This document shows, piece after piece, positions 23,444 to 34,597 of a stretch of 64,000 nucleotides of DNA. Both the position numbers and the translations under genes were made by a program. How positions within the stretch are numbered: the first letter of the stretch is position 1; every line of letters starts with the position of its first letter. This DNA comes from Heligmosomoides polygyrus polygyrus (taxonomy: Eukaryota; Nematoda; Chromadorea; Rhabditida; Heligmosomidae): contig OX377205.1 in the NCBI GenBank assembly GCA_947396885.1, positions 23,609,407 to 23,673,406 of the forward strand, read 5' to 3'. The notes beneath the pieces were generated by a model. That model was not told where the DNA came from, ran no database searches, and saw only the letters and a list, made by a program, of their open reading frames with translations.

Positions 23444-24346
23444 CGACTAAAATCTAGAACTTGCTCAGTTTTGTTAGTCGTCAGCTGTCTGCACCATATA
23501 AAAAGAATTGCCAAAACTCTTTCGTTTACTCTGAAATAAAACGATAAGGCCGGGCTCCAACAGAGTAAATGAAGAGCAATATCCGATTAGGTCGTACTTT
23601 CCGCTTCACCGAGCCAATTTTGAAAGCTAAAGCGATAGATTCTCAGCTTTGAAAATCGATATCTGTCCTAGTAGTCCTTGCTTTTGTTTGATAACAGTCC
23701 GAACTCTTTTATTGACTGTCAGAAGGGCATTGAACTTAAACGAAGCAGTACCTTGTACTCAAGCGCTGCCTTTCGCGTTACGGTTCCTCATTTCTGTGCA
23801 TCTTTTCGAACTTTGTGAAGAGCGCTGTCCGTTCTATGTACTGCACTATCTGTGTCCCTCCTTGCAGAAGCATTATATAGTGCTCGTAGTCTGAAGAGCT
23901 TTTATCATTTTTAGAATTCGCCTTCATCTGAAGCCATAGATTGCCGACGAAATTTTCCGTAAGCTTCTAACAGCCCGTCCCTTGCAAGCATGTTTTCCGT
24001 GCAATTCTCCGATTTTTAAAATTCCATCTCCATCACGCTCTCATGAATATTTCATCTTTCTGGCTACTGGCAGGGGTTCACATTCTTTAGTACGTTATTC
24101 GCCGTTTTTAGCGGCGATTGATCGAAATGTCTGCACTTTTTCAGTTTTGACCGAGAACGTCGCTTCGGATGGAAATGAAGCGCACTAGGTCCCATTATAT
24201 TCATATTTATCGATCTCTTATCTGAGGTCTGAATGAAATGGTCTCGCTATTGTACGGAAAAGAGCGGATAAAAGCCAAATTGCTAATCAGCAACGTAAAT
24301 AAATTTTCTGTCATTTTCGCCTCTTTTCCTATTGCTATTTCTAGAC
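23444..24346. other. No recognised feature
   Basis: No repeat-family borders. Short plus-strand open frames are unassigned. Confidence 0.45.
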
Positions 24347-24650
24347 GGCGCGCGTAGCGCAGACGGAAGATTGCCAGCTGTCGCGTGCACCTGCCAACAT
24401 GTTCCTGTTTCAGACTTTCCGCCTAGACCAACCAATCTTTCCATCCCTCCGGGCTCGGTAAATTGGTATTAGATTTGTCTGCGAAGAATAAAGCACTGAC
24501 CTGTTTATCGACTGGCCACCGCTGGCCATTGTCTAGGCCAAATGCGCATTCAAATTGCCCCACGACATCCCGTAGAAGTGGAATGCGTGGCGCATCCCAA
24601 AAGGATTGACTAACGCCGTCCTTTATCCCTTACTCTTTATCCTTTATCCT
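24347..24650 (+). mobile_element. SINE-A copy with expanded tail
   Basis: Head GGCGCGCGTAGCGCAGACGG, body CCATCCCTCCGGGCTCGGTA, 3' module GAAGTGGAATGCGTGGCGCA, and a tail of several CTTTATCC-like units. Confidence 0.9.
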
Positions 24651-26022
24651 GTAGGCGAAAGCACGCCAAATCTTATCATTTAAAAATGGAATCCTTCGAA
24701 AAATTTGGTGTTAAACGTGGAATCCGTTAGACGTTAACTTCCTTTATCTCATTCATTTTTTTAATGCAGCGATACTTCGTGTATAGTTTATCTCAACGTT
24801 TTCTATTTATAACTAGCGGAAAATTTATTCAGGCAATGCACTGCGCACAATTTGAAAGATTAAAGAAATCAGTTGTTTGTGTATTTACAAAATAACAATA
24901 GAATAAAAAATAGTGAAGTTTTAGTTATTTATTTTATTCTTCGTTAACTACGCGTAAAAAACATTAACACAACACAACAGCGCCTAAAGTTGTAGTATAG
25001 CTAGCTTAAAAAACCACACAAAACCTTTACCTAAATCCTTATGATAATTGGATTAATTAGTTACAAGTAGTGTTGATAGTGTTGATTAATACAAGTTATG
25101 TATTTGTGATGTCCTTTTTACCTCCCATTAAATAAATACAGTTGACTTATTTTTGGTTTAGTTCGCTTTCTCACCTATAGTGAACTTCCCTGAGATGTAA
25201 ATATCCCCCCATATATAAATACATAAATAAATATCAGTGACCTTGTCGTCGGACACCAGAAGTTATAGTGAAGTCAAATCCTTTGCTCATATTCCTGTAT
25301 ATTCTCAAGTTGAGGCTGAATCCATGGCGCCGAGGCTGAATCCATGGCATCCATATCGCAAAGGTGTGATTTCCAGCGATCGTTATCGCTCTCATCTTCA
25401 GTGAACTGCCTTCACAAAATGCAAGTTTTGCAAACTCCTACGTAGTGAAGAATCGTTGTAGACCTCGTAGATCCCTTCGTTCTAAGTGCCCTTCCGATAC
25501 TAGTACATCGCAAAGGTGAGATCAATACGGCTTTTTTATGAAACCGATTCTAGTAGATTCTAATTCAAAATGTCTCTATATAGCCGTTGCTGATGGCTGT
25601 GTTGAGCAATTAGAAGGCGTCAGGAAACCTGAGAACCCCCGCCAATATGGCCAGTCTTCACGGGCATGTATTCTACACACGAAGCCCATTCCAGCGGTTG
25701 TCGTGACGCTTGCTTTTTCGTGCGCGTTCGGCTAGAAACGAATGGCTATCTAGGCTGTGGGTTCTGACGGATGGATTAATGCTGTCCTCCCCATTGTTCA
25801 GCCGTTTTTCCTCGACTTATTTTCTCGACAATTCTCCTCGTCTTCCGCTGCATTTGCCATGGTTGATGACGATACTTCTGGGCCCGGGAATATTCCTCAC
25901 AGTGCTCCACCTTCGCCACCTCCCTTGTCTCTCTTGTTGAGGGGTGCCAGACCGACCTTAAGGATTGAAGAAAGCAATGCTGAAGTCACCCACGTTGCTT
26001 GTGTCTTTCCGCTGTAGCCGTC
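24651..26022. other. AT-rich, then unassigned
   Basis: 24.9-25.2 kb is very AT-rich. Near 25312-25350 a segment of about 20 bp (GAGGCTGAATCCATGGC) occurs twice in tandem. Open frames at 25.5-26.0 kb carry no known motif. Confidence 0.5.
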
Positions 26023-26495
26023 TTACCAGGAAACTATCTGAACGGTAGGTCGGAGCGGCCCAAGTGTTGTATATGGGCAGAATCGCCTCTCTCTGGGAAA
26101 CAAGAAAATGCAAATATCTCGACCCCAATACAGCTCTGCGCAGAGTTAGGAACGACAGAAGTTGGGTCGTTGGCGGTGTTAGCCATATGCCTGGAGGCGG
26201 ATGGCGGGCTCATGTTGGCTGGAAACGGCGATTATGGAGACTACGCCGCCCTTCTACGAACTGCGCCACCATCGCTCGCTCATCATCGCTGTTTCCAGCC
26301 AACTTGAGCCCGCCCTCCGCCTCCAGGCATAGCGCTAACGACGCAAACAGCCCAACTTCCGTCGTCCCTAACTCTGTGCAGAGTTGTATTGGGGTCGAGA
26401 TATTTGCGTTTTGTTGTTTCCCAGAGAGAGGCGATTCTGCTCATATACAACACTTAGGCCGTTCCGACCTACCGTTGAGATAGTTTCCTGGTTAG
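26023..26495. mobile_element. Large near-perfect palindrome (foldback), about 213-bp arms
   Basis: The left arm (26023-26235) and the right arm (26284-26495) are inverted copies with scattered single-base differences; for example CCAGGAAACTATCTGAACGG at the left faces CCGTTGAGATAGTTTCCTGG at the right. The loop is about 45-50 bp. Open frames inside mirror each other on the two strands, as any palindrome would produce, and match no protein I know. It may be a foldback transposon, an inverted duplication or a long-hairpin RNA locus. The sequence alone does not decide. Confidence 0.85.
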
Positions 26496-27071
26496 TCTTC
26501 ATCCTTTTTGAAAACTTCACATACCATCGTGGCTATTTCATTCTTGACCGCTGCTTTTTGAAATCATCATGGGATACTCATTAGCGAGGGACGAAAAAAG
26601 ACTAAAAAGATAGAATAAAATAATATGTCAGCGGGCTTATAAACTTCTCGTTCTTTAGAATGTTTCTTTGAGGCCGGAAACAGAGTATTGCGGCACCGCA
26701 CCGCGTTATCGTCCATTTGCTCCTGTCGTGGTAGGACCCAGGCCCCAACTTTGGTGGGAGTTGCGCCACGGACGGGTCGTCACGATGCCGCAGGCCTCGA
26801 CGTGCCGCGAGTGCAGCCCCAGTTCTCGACAGCACGGTAGCGCTCCGCTGAGGGGTGTGGTCCGTTTCAAACCGTTTCGGCTGTGTGTAGGACCGAGAAA
26901 TTCTATTTTTATATTTTATGAAGATTTTCGATTTTTTCCATTTGTCGCTGACGAAAGGCGCCACGTTGCGTAGTGTTGCGTACTAGTTTCCTTGCGGCAT
27001 CTCGCCGCATCAGAAGGCGCCATGTTCATCGCGGCATGGCGGCATGCCGCAAAACTCTGTTTTGTGCCTAA
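26496..27071. other. Unassigned, partly GC-rich
   Basis: The 26.69-27.05 kb part is GC-rich and contains AGGCGCC twice (near 26956 and 27015) and GCGGCATGGCGGCATGCCGC. Open frames exist on both strands but show no known domain. Confidence 0.4.
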
Positions 27072-27333
27072 GGGCCTATTCATACTTCGCGACAAGAGCG
27101 ACAAGAGCAACAAAAGCGACAAGAGCGACGGATGTAGTGTGGTGTACGTAAATAACTGCGTACTCCACACTCCGTCCGCGACGAATGTAGTGTGAAATGC
27201 GTAATTATTTACGTACACCACACTACATCCGTCGCTCTTGTCGCTATTGTCGCTCTTGTCGCTTTTGTCGCTTTTGTCGCTTTTGTCGCTCTGGTCGCTC
27301 TTGTCGCTCTTGTCGCGAAGTATGAACAGCCCC
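27072..27333. mobile_element. Foldback element with 9-bp minisatellite arms
   Basis: Outer ends GGCCTATTCATACTTCGCGA and its counterpart TCGCGAAGTATGAACAGCCC are inverted. Inside each end lie tandem GCGACAAGA units, about four at the left and about nine at the right. Then comes an inverted stretch (GGATGTAGTGTGGTGTACGT and AAATAA). CTAAG lies outside both ends and may be the target duplication. No coding capacity. Confidence 0.8.
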
Positions 27334-27475
27334 TAAGATGCGCTTGCTGTCTGGCTTTGAAGACTGGCTTTGAAGCGCCTAAGTGTTAAGTGCTCTTTGG
27401 TGACGTCTCTCGCCTATGAGTATCCATTTACACTTTCGAAAAAAGTGGTTGAAGATAAAATAGTGACAAATGTTG

Positions 27476-27843
27476 ATCTATCCTAGTCGGGGGGAGGGGG
27501 GGAGCATAACTAAAAATTATGCAATAAATTAATTTCGGATTCAAAGATCCGCTTCAAAAAGACGTAATAGGACCCCAAAAAAAAACAAGCGAATTAACAA
27601 AAAAAATCACCGTGATGTTCCGGCGGGAAAAGGCGTATTCAAACACAGCTGACCGCCGCCTGATATTTTATAACCAGGATCCGTCACGGTGAGGGGCGCA
27701 CATAGCTTTCCAACCGCGGTGAATTTTTTGTAAATTTTGTTAGTTTGGATCCTATTGTGTCCTCTAGAACCCGCTCCGTGAATCCAAAGTCGATTTGTTG
27801 CATGATTCTTAGTTATGCACCCCCTTCTCGACTAGGATAGATC
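27476..27843. mobile_element. Family E TIR element
   Basis: Left GATCTATCCTAGTCGG followed by a G run and GCATAACTAAAAATTATGCA is mirrored at the right by GCACCCCCTTCTCGACTAGG then ATAGATC. Weaker pairing continues inward for well over 100 bp (GGATTCA, CAATAGGATCC and TCACCG regions on both sides). It is a non-autonomous element whose superfamily I cannot assign. Confidence 0.7.
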
Positions 27844-29338
27844 CGAAAATGTTGTTAAAGCAGTGAGTTCGCCTCGTCATTGGGATTACGACGAAATGTA
27901 AATTTTTCAAAAAGGATGAAAACCAAGACAACTACAGCAAAAAGACAGGAAGAACGTGGGGACGGTGCCCTCTGCGGTTCATTCTTTATAGTGGGTATTG
28001 TAATTGTGGGACTTCCCAGTACTTCAGTGGTTAAAATGACCGTGAAAATGCTTTGAGCACTTGAATTCTGACTATGGTTCCTGCCAGCACGGCTGAATGT
28101 GTCCAGGGAGTTGTTGTTGCCCATTTCCTCTCCATCTCTTCGGCACGTCGTCGTTAATTAACACATTACTAGTCTTCTAATCTTGTTACTTAATATACTA
28201 CGTCGTGCTATCGTAAAGCGACCAAAGGAGCATGCGAATCCCTTCTTGCTGCCCGACACTCCTTCGGTGGTCCGGCTGGCTGTAGATGTCTCAAGGGAGT
28301 AATTAGGTTGCACCCGACCTCATGATCCTAAAAACAGTGCTGTTTGTCAGCTTTCCAGCAATGTTCTTTGGACCACAAGACTCCAAAGACTTTAAAACGT
28401 CGGTGATTGATGCCCAATTGTTTATCGTGGTGCTGTACTCGAAAACTTGTCTGTGATTGATGACACTCGTTTCCAAGAAGGTCCGAGCTTAAGAGTACTT
28501 CGCATACTGTCCTCTTTATTGCTCTGCATGGCTTCGCGTCGCTGCCAAAGTTCATGGCTTCATACTGTGGATATTTTATTGGTCTTCGATTTTGCCTCCA
28601 GAATCGCCTATTAAAATCCCAAGTTCTCCTGTATTGTCACCTCACTAGCTTCATATTTCTGGCTGTTGTGTCTTCTTCGCGGTGGCGAATCCTCTCTGTC
28701 TGCTATGATATGCGCCGTTCTCAGCATCCCATTAGCTTTCCTCGTCCCATACCACTTCTTCTCTGCTTATTTTTGCACACCCATATGTCTCGCATTTATC
28801 TGTTCACTTGTCATTCAGCAGCACCTGGCCAACCGCCGCTGCTCACATTAGAGGTATCGGACTTTGTACTGCTTTTATCCGTTGAATACTCTCGTCTTCT
28901 GAAGTTTCTTTTCTTGAGACGCGTGAAGGTTGGCGCTAGGTTGCTTGTCGGTAGCCACCACGCGGGAGTTCGTTTCGTTCGGCCGCCATGCCTCAATCTT
29001 GGGTAGTTAAACCTGCACTATACAGCTATGTCTACGGTTACAACAGCTATCAATTGAAGAGAAAGAGATTGCTGTAGGAGCTGACGGCTGGAAAAGGCTG
29101 AAGAGGTGCCCCTTTGATCAGGTATTTGTGCTCTGAAGGGCGGAAAGGGCGGAACATGGCCACTTTGAAAGGTTACAAAGCTGATCAGCTACTAGATGAT
29201 GTTCATACTGCGCAATAGTGGGACGTCCAATAATGGTACAGTAAAAATAGAGGTGACGGATCCTCTATAGGATTTCCGCCACTATTCAGATACTGCTACG
29301 ATGAGAGAAACAAGAGGTTTCCAATGAATATGAAACAT
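27844..29338. other. Unassigned, possible decayed coding segments
   Basis: Both strands hold open frames of 75-150 codons between 27.85 and 29.0 kb. None has a motif I recognise, and the competing frames look equally plausible. The minus-strand segment VFILFEKFT near 27.9 kb resembles plus-strand VFILFENFT at 26.5 kb, which suggests a shared repeat. Confidence 0.35.
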
Positions 29339-29542
29339 TTAAGACATCTGTGCAAATTGAGGTTTGCCAACGTGGAGCTTGAGCTTTGCGATGGTGAGCG
29401 ATTTCTTTATTGGCTCATCAAAGTGCTTCACCTCGAGACCTAGGATATTGAAGAGTTCCACGGAATCAACGGCGAGGACGGTCTCTTCTTTACGAAGCGC
29501 TAAAAGGTCTTGAAACGACGGTGCACCTAGTTTGAAGACTTC
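29339..29542 (-). pseudogene. Unassigned decayed coding fragment
   Basis: A minus-strand frame of 67 codons runs EVFKLGAPSFQDLL, AVDSVELFNILGLEVKHF, then AKLKLHVGKPQFAQMS and a stop. Codons often end in C or G, unlike chance frames in this AT-rich window. Upstream the same frame continues (FRARMSKLAIRSNERDLGV) but with two stops. I do not recognise the family. It may be a terminal exon relic or part of a mobile element. Confidence 0.3.
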
Positions 29543-29744
29543 TCATGAGCCCCCTTTAAAGCACTAGACTCCTAAATCACGCTCGTTGGATCGTATCGCG
29601 AGTTTGCTCATCCTTGCGCGAAATTTTATGGGCCTTTCCCTACAAAATCGAACAACTGGAGAGGTTGAGGCATATGGTGGGCTTAGAATGCACTCTAAAT
29701 TTTTTTGTTGTTCTCACATATAGTGCCCGTTCTTGAGACGCATT

Positions 29745-29765
29745 TAAATAAATAAATAAATAAAT
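29745..29765. repeat. AAAT microsatellite
   Basis: Five (AAAT)n-type units follow GAGACGCATTT. It resembles the tails of the family F repeats. Confidence 0.8.
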
Positions 29766-29836
29766 CCTCGCACCATCGTCAGGCCTCTGGAAATGATGAT
29801 CGCGTCGAAACGTCAGAGTCAGGCCGTGTAATATTA

Positions 29837-30706
29837 GGGTGGGCCAAAGGAAATGAGACTCTCCATGCCGTGCCTGCCGTGTATATGTCGTGACTGAAGT
29901 CCGGTTTCGTGCTTTTCGTATTTGCATGTTTGTTTGCTACTTACTGAAGGCCACCTGAGAGGTGACCACTTCCGCGCCTTCCAGAAGCATGCTGAAACAT
30001 CAGTCAGACGAGTCGGCCTTGTCGCGCAAATCTCGCCCAATTCCCAACCCCAAGCAGCCTGGACTCAATAGTCACGCAAGATGAGAAGTACGTCTTCTAC
30101 CTTAACCCTGTCAAGCAGCGAGTCTGGATGAGGCCTGGTGACCTTTTACCGACCTTCGTTCGGCGTTATGTTCACACCTTCTGAGCTTTTGAGTCTGCTC
30201 CCATGGACCGGTATACTGGAAGCTGTTTTCCAAGAGTACGACGATGGAATCCAAAGCCATGATGTAAGAAATAGAAGAGATGGACCGGCGACTCGCACTT
30301 ATTCGGTCTCAGCGCGTCAAGAAGTTCCTCCTCTTCGACAACGCCGCACCCCATCTGGCAAAAGTGACCACGGATAAGCTTGCTCAGCTGGGCTACGTTC
30401 GCATGCTTCACCCACCGTATTCGCCGGACATCTCTCTATGCGACTGCCACTAGTTCTTGAGCCTATAGGACTTCATGGTCGGAAGGGACACAAAGACCCT
30501 AGCAGAGCTCAACAACCATAACGAGCAGTGGATCAGCACCAGGCCCAAGCAGTTCTGGAAGGATGGGATCAGGGACTTGGCTGATCCATGGCAGCAAGGT
30601 CATTGACCTTAATGGCGATTACATTCCACCGCATCCTTAAGTTGCAATTTAGTTATAAAGAGATAAAGAAATTTGTTGAATTTGTCTCATTACTTTTGGC
30701 CCACCC
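29837..30706 (+). mobile_element. Mariner transposon with N-terminal deletion, inactive
   Basis: Perfect-looking ends GGGTGGGCCAAAGGAAATGA and GTCTCATTACTTTTGGCCCA plus CCC are flanked by TA. The transposase remnant starts near TQDEKYVFYLNPVKQRVWM (first catalytic Asp region). It later gives KKFLLFDNAAPHLAKVTTDK (second Asp) and HPPYSPDISLCDCH (third Asp region), then FWKDGIRDLADPWQQGH. The helix-turn-helix N-terminus is missing, and stops and frameshifts break the rest. A related copy with the same layout lies at 44.5-45.4 kb. Confidence 0.9.
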
Positions 30707-30889
30707 TAATAGAGGTCACAACACCTCGTTCGGCACGCAAGCAACTAATACAGCACAGTAGTAGAGTCTGCCTAATCATCCGTTCTCTCTGCTCCACCAG
30801 CATCCGTCGCATCCAGAAAGTCACCACAGATGCGGAGCATCTCTGAAGAAGAAGGAGAAAGCGGCCCCAATGATTGAGTGGCCGACCTC

Positions 30890-31480
30890 TAAAAGTTGAG
30901 GTGCTTGAACCGTACTGGGTGGCAAACCAAGTTTTTCAATCATTGTTGCGGTAAAGAAGGCAACCTGACGGTTGACAGAAAAAGCACAGCGATTCCGATT
31001 CGGAAGAAGAGCGGCACTTCTGCAAACTGCTCAAGTTACTGTTCAATTCTCTTGGTCGCGCAATCTATGCAGATCTTTGAGCGAGTTGTCGATGGACGCA
31101 CTCATGACATCGTCCACGCCTCTGCCGATCACTGTGGCTTCTTAACCGACTATAGTACCACGTACTACCATACACGTCGTTCATCATCTTATAGAAAAAC
31201 ACCACGAGAAACAGATGCCGGTGCCTATCGCATTCCTCTCCTCAACTTGGAGGTGGCTTTCGATTGCGTGAAGTGACTTCCTAACTTTCTTCTCACTATG
31301 GTACTCCTTACGACAGCAAAACATTCACAAAGAAATGAATGAGAAGGTGCGGTTGCTCTACTCTTGTACGAAGAGTCGAGTTCAACTAGACAGCTTCAGG
31401 CAGCCAAGAAATTTGTCCGGTTATCACTTTGCAGCCCTCACCCTCTTGTGGACATCATACATCTTACATGACTTCGTCTG
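30890..31480 (+). pseudogene. RTE-type reverse transcriptase domain relic
   Basis: The plus strand encodes MQIFERVVDGRTHDIVHASA then DHCGFLTDYSTTYYHTRRSS, matching the RTE pattern of an ERV-DGR-R-IV segment followed by a CGF-G-STTDAI segment. Next come LNLEVAFDCVK, equivalent to the L-LEKAFDRVP catalytic motif A, and after frameshifts a VQ-T-G-like segment and a remnant of GVHQGSALSPLLF. Stops and shifts abolish function. This covers the palm domain, whereas the other RTE pieces in the window are 3' ends. Confidence 0.75.
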
Positions 31481-31934
31481 ATAGTTTCGCTGGAAGAGAA
31501 GAAGGAGCTGAGCTTATTTTTATGCGAAACGGTCGCAGTCAAAGCCGTTCGTCGGGATTTCTCGGCGAAAAGAACGGCTTCATGCCTGTCGTTAAGGAAG
31601 CCGTTTGGCGACAGCGGGTTCTTTCTATTCCGTCGCCGACGCGTTTCGAATTCATCTTCTCGTCCCGTATTTCTTCAGAATCGATAGCCAGCTCATTTCG
31701 TGGATGATTAAACGCATTGCACTTCGCGTTCTGTGCTAATGTCGGCTTCAACTAATGGCAACGCGGCGGCTTGGCTTTGTTGTACGGAGGGTGACGTATC
31801 CAGTTGGTCTCATGAGTGGCCAGCTGTTGGTCCTCTGCAGAGCTAACAACTAAGTGATACAATCTTCGAAAGAGATGACATTACCGAGAAATGGCAGAAA
31901 TAGCATTTTCCTCTTTTAGAATTGGGATACATGT
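31481..31934. other. No recognised feature
   Basis: It follows the RTE relic. Open frames on both strands show no further RTE motifs. Confidence 0.4.
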
Positions 31935-32090
31935 GTCCCACAGGGCAAAAGGTGCTGTCTCGTGCACACCAATGATCCAAGACTCGAATCTTGTTCCTTG
32001 TAACGAGGCCTTACATCCCCACTGGCGGCAAATTAGTACCGGGTCATTCCGGGGGACAGCATAGACTTCGATTGGCTCCTGACCAGCCAA
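31935..32090 (+). mobile_element. SINE-A copy, old, head region
   Basis: GTCTCGTGCACACCAATGAT, CCAAGACTCGAATCTTGTTC (B-box position) and GGCAAATTAGTACCGGG follow the SINE-A order. The 3' half is not recognisable. Confidence 0.5.
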
Positions 32091-32668
32091 TATAAGTTTA
32101 TTTTAGAGACCCCACGAGCTTCAAAGAGTTTTAACGACACTTCGAAGCACTGCGGATAGGCCCAAAGAGACGTAATAAAGTCGTGTTTTTCCAAAATCTC
32201 AAAAATAGAAGTAGAATCTCAGCTTCAGAATTAATGATAACTATCGCTGCAACTGAAGTCATTTATTTCTGTGTGAGATGTTTTCTAAGGCATAAAAATT
32301 TAGTTATTTATTTCCGTCATAATTGTGCTCACAGACAACTATATGGACACCCTATACTTAGTGAAACAAATGAGAAACGAAATGAAAACCTTAACAAATC
32401 GAAACTTTAAGCTCAGCACGAGAGTGAAGAGTGAGCACGAGACATCTGCTGAAGAAGACAGGTAAACTATAATTTATCGAAACAGTTATAAGCTGACCTG
32501 ATATCACCAATCAGCTAACGGATTTATAAAAAATAAAATCCTGAAAATTTTGAACGTTCTTGGGTGGGTGTGGTGCTGGGTTGTTAGGAAGTAAGGACTC
32601 CACAAGATCCAAAAAACCTAAACCCAGACTCAGTACGACGTAATAGGCGGCGGTTGGAGTAGCGATTC

Positions 32669-32742
32669 CCCATCCAGGACCATCTATGCTTTTCTATGGA
32701 AACTTCCCATCCAGGACCATCTAAGCTTTTCTATGGAAACCT
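32669..32742. repeat. 37-bp tandem duplication
   Basis: Two adjacent 37-bp copies begin CCCATCCAGGACCATCTA and differ at one position. Confidence 0.9.
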
Positions 32743-32962
32743 CTATTATCAGCTCCATCACACTGTATTTTACAAACTTGCTAATGCATTCGCCCCATTC
32801 TTCACGTCTAACCATAAGAACCCTTGAGTGGTCTCTCCTACCTCAGTCGCTACAGCAGTTTGTTCTGTTTTTAAAACTGCTCATTGTTGTTTCTAACATC
32901 TGACTTCTTATTCGTACCGTTGTGCACAAATCCATATGCGTCCATGTCCATGTCCATGTCCA

Positions 32963-33005
<43 letters not shown>
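32963..33005. repeat. AAAT microsatellite
   Basis: About ten TAAA units are preceded by a three-fold ATGTCC repeat. Confidence 0.95.
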
Positions 33006-33579
33006 GTGCCCCGTTCTTTGTAAATTGTTCATGCTCAGATCTCACTGAGGTCGAAAAGAGTATATCAAAAGAGCCATAGACGTAGAGCCCATTAGAAAAT
33101 CTAAACCCACTGAGAAGTTTCGATATCCAATTATTCAAAACACGCTCCCGTAACTTTAAAACGACTAATGAGAGTGCTAATGAGAGTGGCGCATTCATAG
33201 TGGACCTAATGAGGTCGAATCCTCTACTCTTGCTGCTATTGTTCTCCACGTGTCCCTTCCAAAGTAATGGTGGAAATAGCAGAGGATGAACAGGATTTGT
33301 CTACTGCAGGAACTGGCCAGATCTTCCATTCATTTCCCTGGGCTTAGTCAATTGGTTGCAGACATGTTTGCGAACGACGAACATCCTGGTGTGCTTACAA
33401 TCCAGGTTAGCCCTGCTGAATTTGTCTTTTATACTGCTAAGAATAGACCTGCCAACGTTTGGCCATCTCGATCGTGTTTACGAACTTCTGATGAAAGTAG
33501 AAGGAAATACTGTACATCCATTGAAGGTCTAAAAGTGTCTAACATTTTTATGCTAACTGACCTAGCTGGCCGGTGTTAA
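33006..33579. other. No recognised feature
   Basis: A 97-codon plus-strand open frame (33286-33579) has no recognised motif. No repeat borders are seen. Confidence 0.4.
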
Positions 33580-33805
33580 GCGATTCCTGTTGGAATGCGC
33601 CATGCCGTCTCTTTCAACGAAAAATTGTAAAGATTGACAGGACCCGTATTTGGCCTGTATGGTGATTATCTCTATTTAGTCAAGAACCAATGTTTTATTT
33701 ATCGCAGACCGTCCTGTCTTGAGGGATGGTTCCTGGGCGCGTAATGAACCTACATATAATCGATGCGAGCTCACGTGATAGTCGGCGCTCTCTGTCAATT
33801 GCGCC
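33580..33805 (-). mobile_element. SINE-A copy, old
   Basis: Inverted order: GGAATGCGCCATGCC, CCGTATTTGGCCTGTATGGT, GGTTCCTGGGCGCG, then TAGTCGGCGCTCTCTGTCAA and TTGCGCC at the tRNA-like end. Strongly mutated with internal loss. Confidence 0.6.
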
Positions 33806-34028
33806 AAATGCGACCCTCGTATAACTAACTACTACAGTGCGAAATAAAGGCATGAATGGGATGGGGCAGTGGATCCTTTCCTATTTCTTTACTATTTCTA
33901 ACCGAACTAGAGCGCTTTGGAGGATCACTACCTCAGGCAGCCCACGTTGCATGTCGTGATAGTGCAAGATGAAGAAAAAGTTTATGATTTTTTATTTTGT
34001 TATAATTTTTTTATATATTGGTTGTAAG

Positions 34029-34325
34029 GGGCGCGTGTGGCGCAGTCGGAGGCGCGACTGTCGCGTGCACCCGATACCAGGTCACTGGTTCGGATTTCCC
34101 GCCCAGGCCAACCAAGCCTTCCATCCCTCTGGGGTCGGTGAATTGGTACCAGACTCGTCTGGGAAGGATAAAGCGCTGAATTGTTCATCGGCTGGCCACC
34201 GCAAGTCATTGTATGGCCAAATACGCATTTATATCGCCTCCACGACATCCCGTAGAAGTAGAATGCTCTGGCGCATCCCAGAAGGGATTGAGTAACGCCG
34301 TCCTTTATCCTTATTATCCTTATCC
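34029..34325 (+). mobile_element. SINE-A, full length with perfect 13-bp target-site duplication
   Basis: This 297-bp element runs from GGCGCGTGTGGCGCAGTCGG to a tail of TTTATCC/TTATCC units. TATTGGTTGTAAG is present at 34016-34028 and again at 34326-34338. The clean duplication and intact head mark a fairly recent insertion by target-primed reverse transcription. The A box carries a TGGCGCAGTCGG variant. Confidence 0.95.
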
Positions 34326-34597
34326 TATTGGTTGTAAGCAGTGACCGTGTATCAGACTGAGCTGAACCATTTATGATTTAGATGGACATCTATTAGTCTT
34401 CTGCCGAAGGTATGTGACATCTGAGTTCAACGCCCTCTTCAGATCGCTCATCGCTCACACTAGTGAACCTATTTTGATGATGACTTATTTTAAATTCCTG
34501 AGAATCGAGGACAATGGACCTGAAGATTGAACAGTAGCATGGGTGTAGGATACAGTTCTTATGGGCTAAATGATAAAGGGAAAAGGCCTTGTTTCTT

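Noticed and set aside
26064..26483. A 139-codon protein across the palindrome
   Set aside because: The frame runs through both arms of a palindrome, and mirror-image frames exist on the other strand. No motif or codon bias supports it.
28554..29006. A 150-codon plus-strand protein
   Set aside because: Hydrophobic, low-complexity composition from T-rich DNA, with equally good competing frames on the minus strand and no known domain.
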